Assembly: GCA_021205715.1 (NCBI GenBank)
Contig: JAJPXA010000015.1
Span: 1 to 5,327 of the forward strand
Reading direction: 5' to 3'
Origin: Bacillota bacterium
GTDB lineage: Bacteria > Bacillota > Clostridia > UBA1381
DNA length: 5,327 nt
The position numbers were made by a program, and so were the translations under genes. Shown piece after piece: positions 1-5,315 of the stretch. Under the pieces are notes generated by a model that did not search any database, was not told the origin of the DNA, and saw only the letters and a list, made by a program, of their open reading frames with translations. Positions within the stretch are counted from its first letter, which is position 1, and each line of letters opens with the position of its first letter.

Positions 1-36
1 GCAGGCGGCTACGGTGCCGGCGCCGTAGCCGCCTGC
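1..36. repeat. 36-bp near-perfect palindrome at window edge, inside the repeat-protein gene
   Basis: Positions 1-14 (gcaggcggctacgg) are the exact reverse complement of 23-36, and the middle eight bases also pair except for one T/G position (15/22). Both strands therefore encode an Ala-Gly-Gly-Tyr-Gly-Ala run. The arm reaches base 1, so the palindrome may continue outside the window. It could be a by-product of GGC/GCC-rich Gly-Ala coding, a local inverted duplication, or a fold-back assembly artefact. Confidence 0.7.
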
Positions 37-660
37 GGCGGTAACCGTGCCGCCGGTTATCTTGATATTGCTGCCCTCGCTGCCGCTGCCGCCGCCGATT
101 CCCGCGCCGCCGCTGTTGCCGGTGTCGCCGCTGTAGCCGCTTGACGCGGTTATTGTGCCGTCCGTACTGCCTTCGCCACTCGCGCTTGTGATTGTGAGTG
201 AATAGTTTTCGCCTGTGCCTTTCTGCAATCCCGCATAATCACCGCCTGTTGCCGTGAGCGTGTTCGTGTTGCTCAGCACTACCTTGACGTTGGCGGTTGA
301 GGATGAGTCAATCAAAAACGGCGATGTGCTGCTGCTTAATATGTTCACGCCCGCAAGGTTGATTGTGACATCCCCGTTCGTAGCCGTAATCGCTATCGTG
401 TCGGAGGTCGCCTCGTCCGTGCCGTCCGTTTGCGATATGGTGTATTCGCCCGCCGAGGATATGGTGAGCAAGCTGTCAGCGTAGCTGCACCCGTCCGTAA
501 CGTCCGTTGTAACCGTAAACGCGCTGCCGCCGTAGTTTTCCGTCGTAGCCGCAAGCGCCGTAACCTCCGCCGGTAACACCGGCAGTACCGCCGCGAGCAT
601 TGCGAATGCCGTGAGCAAGCTGAGGATTTTCCCTTTCAGCTTTGGTTTTGTATTAATCAT
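1..660 (-). CDS. Secreted glycine-rich repeat surface protein, N-terminal part (3' end outside window)
   Basis: The frame is open from the ATG at 660-658 to the window edge, giving 220 codons with no stop. The start is supported by AAAGGAG at 670-676, nine bases upstream. Residues 1-37 form a secretion signal: basic start (MINTKPKLKGK), hydrophobic core, and a likely cleavage site after VTALA. Residues 62-160 alternate beta-strand-like stretches (YTISQTDGT, DTIAITATNGDVTINLAGVNI, NVKVVLSNTNTLTATGG), resembling the carbohydrate-binding or beta-helical modules of clostridial surface proteins. From about residue 175 the chain is Gly/Ser-rich, with GGAGIGGG and NIKITGGTVTAAGGYGAG. I recall such units repeating many times in large secreted Clostridia proteins, so the full protein is probably much longer. 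Anchoring and ligand cannot be seen. The last residues (GTVAAC) depart from the expected AGIGGG pattern and lie in a palindrome at the edge. The gene is certain; the function is unknown. Confidence 0.87.
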   Translation of the reverse strand, partial: MINTKPKLKGKILSLLTAFAMLAAVLPVLPAEVTALAATTENYGGSAFTVTTDVTDGCSYADSLLTISSAGEYTISQTDGTDEATSDTIAITATNGDVTINLAGVNILSSSTSPFLIDSSSTANVKVVLSNTNTLTATGGDYAGLQKGTGENYSLTITSASGEGSTDGTITASSGYSGDTGNSGGAGIGGGSGSEGSNIKITGGTVTAAGGYGAGTVAAC

Positions 661-766
661 AATATTCCGCTCCTTTGATTTATGATTTGGTTGTGTATGT
701 AATGGGTGTTGCCCTGTTGCTGTGATAAATTTTTGCTTTTTGGGGTGTTGATGTTGCCGGGTATTT

Positions 767-1053
767 CGTAGGGGCGAACACTGTTCGCCCGCATAAATAC
801 GTTAAATTGCCGGAAACGGGCGAACACTGTTCGCCCCTACGGATGCGTGGGTAAATTTGCGCCGGTTCGCCCGCGGGCGCCCAATGGGCGCCCCTACGGA
901 TGTGCGGGTAAGTTTGCGCCGGTTCGCCCGCGGGCGCCCAATGGGCGCCCCTACGGATTTGCAATTGAATTTATGTCGTTTTCGTAGGGGCGGGCATTGC
1001 CCGCCCGTTGTGCCGCATTCGTAATTTGCAGGCGAACACTGTTCGCCCCTACG
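767..1053. repeat. Array of six 25-bp palindromic units (9+1+9 hairpins) in mixed orientation
   Basis: The units lie at 767-791, 817-841, 874-898, 931-955, 983-1007 and about 1029-1053. Each has the plan CGTAG + 9-base arm + one central base + complementary 9-base arm + G. The first and fifth units read on the plus strand, the other four on the minus strand. Three stem versions occur: gggcgaaca/tgttcgccc, gggcgccca/tgggcgccc and gggcgggca/tgcccgccc. Stem positions 6-7 change together with their partners, so pairing is preserved; only the sixth unit has one mismatched end pair. Centres are 42-57 bp apart. Spacers carry a shared core close to GTAAATTTGC (801-810, 851-860, 908-917, 1021-1030). 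This is a REP-like dispersed palindrome family in the gap between two surface-protein genes. I recall similar sequences between genes in Clostridia assemblies, but have not checked. Confidence 0.9.
841..954. repeat. 57-bp direct tandem duplication (2 copies)
   Basis: Positions 841-897 and 898-954 match at 54 of 57 bases, the three differences all being transitions. Each copy contains one palindromic unit plus its leader. Because 57 is a multiple of three, a minus-strand frame stays open through it and gives a repetitive RRGAHWAP peptide. That frame is very unlikely to be a gene. Confidence 0.92.
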
Positions 1054-1056
1054 AAG

Positions 1057-1194
1057 ACCCCTCAGTCAGCTGCGCTGACAGCTCCCCTAGTAGGGGAGCC
1101 TTAAATGACTGCTACATAAGCCTCCCCCTTAGCAGTTTCGCTTCGCAAAAGTGCCGCGGTGGAGGTGGCACGGCGTAGCCGTGACGGAGGGGTT
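1057..1194 (+). repeat. Composite palindromic MITE-like element, copy A
   Basis: The element begins ACCCCTC and ends GAGGGGT, which are terminal inverted repeats. Inside, in order, are a 6-bp hairpin (gtcagc/gctgac, 1065-1079), a 9+1+9 palindrome gctcccctagtaggggagc (1081-1099), a variable middle, and a 6-bp hairpin (cacggc/gccgtg, 1169-1183). It lies 19 bp past the SLH stop codon and directly abuts the last 25-bp palindromic unit. No protein is encoded, so if mobile it depends on a transposase from elsewhere. A second copy lies in the opposite orientation at 2999-3113. Confidence 0.85.
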
Positions 1195-1213
1195 TACACA
1201 CGCAAATAAAAAT

Positions 1214-2926
1214 TTATTGTTCTTTCGCCATAACTGCTGTATACATACCGCAAAGCTTTTTTGCGTACAGGGCGCAGTCTTGGTTTACATAATTCTTTAT
1301 ATCGTCATGCCTCACAACGAGCGTCACCTCTTCGCCCGCATCGAAATCTCCGGCGTTGCTTTTTACATTTTCGCTTATAACGAATTTTATCTCGTTCTCA
1401 CGCAGGGAACTGTCGGCGTCGGCGGTCGCGGTTATCGTTCCTTTGAGCTTTACCGAATCTTCGATGTAATTGTAAAACGCGCCTTTTTCATAGGTTGTTT
1501 CCATAACGTCGCTTCCCCAATTATACACACTTTCAACATTTTTCCAAGAAAATTGTGAAACATCCGCGTCGAGAGTATTCCGTATCATATGCGCCGCGGT
1601 AAGACGCGTGGCGGGCGCGTCCGACGCGTTATCGCATATACCGAGCCTCTTCGCGACGGCGACATAACCCTCATACCAGCCGCCCTCGGCTTCCGCCATG
1701 GTTTCGCCGTTGTCATCGGCAGCGACTATAAGCATTTTCGCAAGCTCGCGCTCCGTTACGGTATCATCAGGACGAAATTCGCCTACCGCGCGCATATACG
1801 AGTATTCGGTTTCCTCACCCGAAAATTCATCCGTTGCAAAGTGTATTTCCTCGCGGGTGTCACCGATTACATATCCCATTCCCGCGCCGTAATGTATGTA
1901 TTTTTTCGCCCAATGTCCGTCGATATCCGTAAACTCCTCGTAGATATATTCCTCTCCGGTTTCGCTCTCGTCATTTTCATCCTTGCTTAGCTCAAACGCA
2001 TAACTTCCCTCAAGCGTAAGCGCAATCATCTTCGCCGCCTCGGCGCGGGTCACATAATTTTCGCCCCTGAACGTGCCGTCCTCGTAGCCCTCGATAATTC
2101 CGAGCCTTGTAAGCAGGTCGACCGAGCTGTCACCCTCTATATCCGAATATGTCGGCGCGGCGCTTACAGTCATACTTTCATACGCGCGCTCGTTGTACGG
2201 CTCGGCATCACCCTTGCAAAGCCGCAAAAGCTCGCTGCCGGTAAGCATAACATAATGTGAAACAGCGTCGTCGGTATATTCAACGTCCGTGACGACATAC
2301 TCACCCTTTTCTGTTGTAATAAGCACCGCGCTGCCTGTCCAATCCGGAACCGCTTTGCGGTTTGCGAGAGCAATAAGCGTCATATCGATGTATTTAACGC
2401 TTTTCGGTGTGCCGATTCCGCTGTCGTTTATAACATCCGCAATGTCTGACGCGTTAAAGAAAAATCGCTGCTTATTGCCTACACCGGTTTCACCCGAGCC
2501 GCCCGTAAGATACAGCTTGCAATACCAGCTTGACCTTTCCAAGCTCATACCCATATAAATTTTTTCATTCTGATAATCGGTATACTTGATAAGCTCCGAT
2601 ACAGACGCCGTTTCCGGGTCAATATCCGCAAACCGCTCTATTACTTCTTCCCACTCGCCTGTTTCAAACACAAGCTCATAATCATCCGCAAGAGTAAGTA
2701 CATACATCGGGTACGTATACTCGGGATCGATTTTTTTGATATATTTTTCATAGCTGCCCGATGCCTCAAACACCGCCAAATCCTCCGCGTTATTCGCGAG
2801 CGCGTCCGCCGCCATCGCCGCCTCGACGTCCGCCGCCGTAACCGCGGCTTCGCCCGACGCCGCAAACGCGGCCGGCATTGAAGCCGCCAGCGCAAAGGCG
2901 CACAGTATTGATATTATTTTTTTCAT
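1214..2926 (-). CDS. Secreted S-layer homology (SLH) domain protein
   Basis: A complete 570-residue protein. The start is fixed by AAGGAGG at 2936-2942, nine bases before the ATG. Residues 1-22 are a signal peptide (MKKIISILCAFALAASMPAAFA). Residues 23-258 form a mixed region with no motif I recognise. SLH 1 is about 260-304 (YSDIEGDSS, GIIEGYEDGTFRGENYVTRAEAAKMIAL). SLH 2 is about 332-402 (FTDIDGHWAKKYI, GEFRPDDTVTERELAKML), with an extra segment of about 25 residues splitting the motif. SLH 3 is about 416-452 (WYEGYVAVAKRLGI, ATRLTAAHMIRNTL) and lacks the usual GYxDGTFRP. A C-terminal stretch of about 115 residues (456-570) has beta-like sequence and no known motif. SLH triplets normally bind secondary cell-wall polysaccharide, so the protein should sit on the outer wall. 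Its N- or C-terminal parts may carry the actual activity, which is unknown. The gene stands alone, enclosed by inverted copies of a palindromic element. Confidence 0.93.
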   Translation of the reverse strand: MKKIISILCAFALAASMPAAFAASGEAAVTAADVEAAMAADALANNAEDLAVFEASGSYEKYIKKIDPEYTYPMYVLTLADDYELVFETGEWEEVIERFADIDPETASVSELIKYTDYQNEKIYMGMSLERSSWYCKLYLTGGSGETGVGNKQRFFFNASDIADVINDSGIGTPKSVKYIDMTLIALANRKAVPDWTGSAVLITTEKGEYVVTDVEYTDDAVSHYVMLTGSELLRLCKGDAEPYNERAYESMTVSAAPTYSDIEGDSSVDLLTRLGIIEGYEDGTFRGENYVTRAEAAKMIALTLEGSYAFELSKDENDESETGEEYIYEEFTDIDGHWAKKYIHYGAGMGYVIGDTREEIHFATDEFSGEETEYSYMRAVGEFRPDDTVTERELAKMLIVAADDNGETMAEAEGGWYEGYVAVAKRLGICDNASDAPATRLTAAHMIRNTLDADVSQFSWKNVESVYNWGSDVMETTYEKGAFYNYIEDSVKLKGTITATADADSSLRENEIKFVISENVKSNAGDFDAGEEVTLVVRHDDIKNYVNQDCALYAKKLCGMYTAVMAKEQ

Positions 2927-2967
2927 AATTGTATTCCTCCTTGTTTTGTGATTGTAAATTTGGGTTT

Positions 2968-2996
2968 AGTGTAGCAGTAATGCGATATGTGATAAA
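2968..2996 (-). promoter_or_regulatory. Possible promoter of the SLH gene (weak match)
   Basis: On the minus strand, TGCTACACT (2976-2968) resembles an extended -10 box (TGn plus TACACT, four of six consensus bases). A poor -35 candidate, TTTATC (2996-2991), lies 17 bases upstream. This would start transcription roughly 35 bases before the ATG. The -35 candidate sits against the boundary of element copy B and is part of a 10-base word shared with the leader of the gene at 1-660. Tentative. Confidence 0.3.
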
Positions 2997-2998
2997 TA

Positions 2999-3113
2999 AA
3001 CCCCTCCGTCACGGCTGCGCCGTGCCACCTCCCCTAGTAGGGGAGGCTTTTGGACGAGCATTGCAAGGCTCCCCTACTAGGGGAGCTGTCCGCCTTTGGC
3101 GGACTGAGGGGTT
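2999..3113 (-). repeat. Composite palindromic MITE-like element, copy B
   Basis: This is the reverse-orientation relative of the element at 1057-1194. It begins AACCCCTC, ends GAGGGGTT and is bordered by TA on both sides (2997-2998, 3114-3115). In order it contains hairpin cacggc/gccgtg (3010-3024), palindrome cctcccctagtaggggagg (3028-3046), palindrome gctcccctactaggggagc (3068-3086), and hairpin gtccgcc/ggcggac (3088-3104). Compared with copy A, one terminal hairpin has a different inner stem that is still fully paired, and the middle is shorter with a second 9+1+9 palindrome. It lies between the hairpin chain downstream of the M56 gene and the SLH leader. Confidence 0.85.
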
Positions 3114-3133
3114 TAAAAGGGACGTCGAGGGTT

Positions 3134-3255
3134 TTGACTTTGCGGAGCAAAGTCAAGTGTCCCCTACGAAGTTTATTGTTCTCAAATGCGAAACGATAGT
3201 TTCGCACGCAGGTCAAGGACTGCAAGTCCTTGCGGAGCGCGAGGCAGAGCCTCGC
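3134..3255. repeat. Chain of four different perfect hairpins downstream of the M56 gene
   Basis: Four unrelated stems follow each other: 3134-3156 (ttgactttgc/gcaaagtcaa, 10 bp, loop gga), 3187-3206 (tgcgaaac/gtttcgca, 8 bp, 4-base loop), 3214-3232 (caaggact/agtccttg, 8 bp, loop gca) and 3239-3255 (gcgaggc/gcctcgc, 7 bp, loop aga). All stems are perfect. The chain begins 37 bases past the M56 stop codon and would be transcribed as the 3' end of that operon. None is followed by a proper run of T on the minus strand, so these are not textbook intrinsic terminators, although they might block or protect the 3' end of the message. The gap 2927-3291 holds this chain, element copy B and the SLH leader. 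Confidence 0.8.
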
Positions 3256-3291
3256 ATATATTACTCACCTTAAACCAAATTTACTGATGAA

Positions 3292-4887
3292 TTATTCTGC
3301 ATCTCTTCCGTAAACGTATATCGACGCGTCCGTATCTGTTTCCGTGTATTCCGGCGAAACCGCGGTTATCGAATACGCGCCGCTCGGCACTACAATGGTC
3401 GAACCGCTGTCCGACGCGCCGCTCTCGCTTACAACCTCGCCCGTGGCATCGTCAATCACGCGCACCGTCACGTTTCCCGACGCCGCGACTACCATTTCGA
3501 TATTTTCGTCCGCTATGTATACATTCGACGAGGTGTACGATTCGTTCTCATTATAAAAATGTATATCCAGCCGAGCGGTGTTTTTACTTAAATCTATAAC
3601 ATTTTCGCCGTATTGCGCGGTATCCGGCGCGATTTCCTCATCCGAGCATCCCTCCGAGCTTTCTCCATATGCGTCCGATTGACCATAATCGGCTTCGGCG
3701 GCCGCGTCCGCACTGTCGTACACATTTGCGCCGCTCTCATACGCGCGCTCGGTCGGCTCGGACGACGGCGGCACAGCCGGCTCCGACGCAGTCGGCGCGG
3801 TCGGCTCAATCGATGCAATCGGTGTTTGCGCGTCCTCCGCCGCCGGACGCTCGATAATCCTTAAATCATCCTCCAAAACATCCGCCGATTTTTCCGTCGC
3901 AAAGCCGACAAGACTGCCGCTCGCAAATACCGAAAGCGCCACGATTACAAACAAACCCGCGCCGCGGCGCTTCTTTTTCAAGTCAAGTATGCCGCCGAAG
4001 CGCTCGCGTATAACCCTCTTCGAAAATACAAAGCACGTCGAAAGCGGCGTTTTCATATTTCTGCCGCTGTGTACCGCATTTAGGATAAGGCGGCAGTAAT
4101 CACAGCGGAAATCCATATCCCTGCCCTTTACAACCTCGCCGTCACAGACAAGCTCTATATCCTTATTCGCCGCGTTTGCCATTATATACACAAGCGGATT
4201 GAACCAATTCAGGGCATTTGCAATCAGAAGAAGCAGCTTGTACCAGACGTCGTTGCGCTTAAAATGTATAAGCTCGTGATATAATATAACCCTCAATTCT
4301 TCATCGGTGTACTCGCGCTCCGGCAGCAGAAGCTTCGGCTTTATAAAACCGAATACCATAGGCGTGGACACCGCCTTGCAGATTGCCGTATCGATTTTTC
4401 TCTTTTCGCCGAGGCTTTTCTTTATCTCCGCCGCCGCGGCTGTTATCCGCTCCTCGGAAACGGGGCGCTCCCAGCGTCTTACCGCGCGCTTAAAAGCGAT
4501 ATAATTCGCGAGCTGATACGCCGCGAACATAATCGCGCCGAAAATCCATATCAGCATAAAAATCGTTTGCAGCGATATATGCCCCGCCGCTTCCGCGCCG
4601 GCAATATCCGCAGCTGCAATATCCGCGGCTGCAATATCCGCGACTGCGGTTGTTCCCGACATAATCGGTATGCCCGATATTTGACTCGGCACCTCCATAA
4701 TCACAGGCGTGCCGAAAATGCCTATCTTAAACGGCAGTATCAGCTTGACCGCCACAAACAGCCACATAAAATACCGCCATTTCGCGACAAGACTTTTCTT
4801 TATCAGCGGCGAAACCGCCAGAAGCAGCGCTATCAGCGCGGAAATCGGCACAGCCTGCTCGATTAAATTAACAAATAATGTGTTCAT
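3292..4887 (-). CDS. M56 family (BlaR1/MecR1-like) membrane zinc metallopeptidase sensor
   Basis: The likely protein has 531 residues, starting at the ATG at 4887-4885 (MNTLFVNLIEQAVP), which follows a GGAAAGGGG Shine-Dalgarno-like run. A start at 4905 would add MPERGI but has only GAGGG two bases upstream. Membrane segments lie near residues 8-29, 40-53, 108-132 and 309-330. The zinc site is HELIH (H204, E205, H208), with probable third ligand E245 in DIELVCD. The family-typical LSTCFVFSKR follows at about 282-291. Signalling BlaR1 and MecR1 carry a penicillin-binding sensor domain outside the cell. Here, after the last membrane segment, there is instead a Pro/Ser/Glu/Ala-rich linker (about 334-434) and a beta-rich domain of about 97 residues. 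The signal is therefore probably not a beta-lactam bound in the classical way. The stop codon of the repressor gene lies 23 bases upstream, so the two are almost certainly co-transcribed. Confidence 0.94.
   Translation of the reverse strand: MNTLFVNLIEQAVPISALIALLLAVSPLIKKSLVAKWRYFMWLFVAVKLILPFKIGIFGTPVIMEVPSQISGIPIMSGTTAVADIAAADIAAADIAGAEAAGHISLQTIFMLIWIFGAIMFAAYQLANYIAFKRAVRRWERPVSEERITAAAAEIKKSLGEKRKIDTAICKAVSTPMVFGFIKPKLLLPEREYTDEELRVILYHELIHFKRNDVWYKLLLLIANALNWFNPLVYIMANAANKDIELVCDGEVVKGRDMDFRCDYCRLILNAVHSGRNMKTPLSTCFVFSKRVIRERFGGILDLKKKRRGAGLFVIVALSVFASGSLVGFATEKSADVLEDDLRIIERPAAEDAQTPIASIEPTAPTASEPAVPPSSEPTERAYESGANVYDSADAAAEADYGQSDAYGESSEGCSDEEIAPDTAQYGENVIDLSKNTARLDIHFYNENESYTSSNVYIADENIEMVVAASGNVTVRVIDDATGEVVSESGASDSGSTIVVPSGAYSITAVSPEYTETDTDASIYVYGRDAE
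4601..4645 (-). repeat. Three tandem 15-bp repeats within the M56 gene
   Basis: The unit gcaatatccgcrgct (plus strand) occurs three times in a row at 4601-4615, 4616-4630 and 4631-4645 with one or two differences. It encodes ADIAA ADIAA ADIAG, residues 83-97, in the segment between membrane helices 2 and 3, predicted to lie outside the cell. The repeat is in frame, so copy-number changes would lengthen or shorten this loop without breaking the protein. Confidence 0.88.
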
Positions 4888-4891
4888 AATA

Positions 4892-4900
4892 CCCCTTTCC
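4892..4900 (-). promoter_or_regulatory. Ribosome binding site deciding the M56 start
   Basis: On the minus strand, GGAAAGGGG ends four bases before the ATG at 4887. It is a better site than the one serving the upstream ATG at 4905, and the resulting MNTLF start matches the usual beginning of BlaR1-like proteins. Confidence 0.55.
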
Positions 4901-4910
4901 GGCATTGCCC

Positions 4911-5297
4911 TCAGCCGTTTCTGCGCGCGGATTCGATAAAATCGTTAAGCTCCTTTAAATCCTCATCCGATATGGACTTTGAGTCGTAAAGCGAGGCGAC
5001 AAGACTCGTAATCGAATTGCCGCCGAGCTTTTTTAAAAACGACCTGCTCTCAACCGCTATATAATCATCCTCCTTTACGAGCGGCGAATATGTTTTGCTT
5101 TTGCCTCTCATCTCTCCTTTAAGAAAACCTCGGTCAATAAGGCGGTTCAAGAGCGTCTGCAACGCTCCCGCCGACCACGCGCGTTTTTTCTCCAAAACTT
5201 TTTTAACCTCCGATGTCGATATCGGAGTCGGATTGCTCCAGATTACCTGCATAATTTCAAGCTCGGTATCGGGAATTCTTGTGATTTTGTTTTTCAT
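4911..5297 (-). CDS. BlaI/MecI/CopY family transcriptional repressor
   Basis: A complete 128-residue protein, the usual length for the family. The N-terminal winged helix spans about residues 6-74: IPDTELEIMQVIW begins the first helix, WSAGALQTLLNRLIDRGFL covers the recognition helix, and KTYSPLV forms the wing. The second half (about 75-124; EDDYIAVESRSFLKKLGG, SLVASLYDSKSISDEDLKELNDFIE) is the dimerisation region. In MecI and BlaI the inactivating cleavage falls near the GG-N-S position, here residues 92-95; whether it is cut here is inferred. Family repressors bind TACA-TGTA palindromes, and one lies 18 bases upstream of this start codon, so self-repression is likely. The adjacent M56 peptidase is the natural partner. 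The recognition helix has ALQTLL where TVKTLL-like sequence is common, so DNA preference may differ slightly. A purine-rich GGAAAGGA lies upstream of the ATG with long spacing. Confidence 0.96.
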   Translation of the reverse strand: MKNKITRIPDTELEIMQVIWSNPTPISTSEVKKVLEKKRAWSAGALQTLLNRLIDRGFLKGEMRGKSKTYSPLVKEDDYIAVESRSFLKKLGGNSITSLVASLYDSKSISDEDLKELNDFIESARRNG

Positions 5298-5315
5298 AGC
5301 ATTGTTTTTCCTTTC

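Noticed and set aside
254..484. Plus-strand 76-codon frame
   Set aside because: It is antisense to the signal-peptide-bearing repeat-protein gene and has no supporting signals.
680..964. Minus-strand open frame with RRGAHWAPAGEPAQ repeats
   Set aside because: It is the translation of the palindromic units and the 57-bp duplication; it stays open because 57 is a multiple of three. No good ribosome site and no protein-like composition outside the repeats.
767..1053. CRISPR array
   Set aside because: The units are in mixed orientation with varying stems, and the spacers share sequence with each other. No Cas gene is present.
1151..1990. Plus-strand frames antisense to the SLH gene
   Set aside because: They are shadows of a clearly coding minus-strand gene with a signal peptide and SLH motifs.
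2928..2935. Second repressor operator at the SLH ribosome site
   Set aside because: Only one TACAATT half-site is present, overlapping the leader next to the ATG; the matching TGTA half is missing.
3187..3206. Intrinsic terminator for the repressor/M56 operon
   Set aside because: The stem is good, but only three T residues follow on the minus strand. It was kept as part of the hairpin chain instead.
2929..3273. Plus-strand open frame of 114 codons
   Set aside because: It covers the SLH leader, element B and the hairpin chain, and has no ribosome site or recognisable protein features.
3594..3864. Arg-rich overlapping frames within the M56 gene
   Set aside because: They are low-complexity shadows of the Ser/Pro/Ala/Glu-rich linker of the sensor protein.
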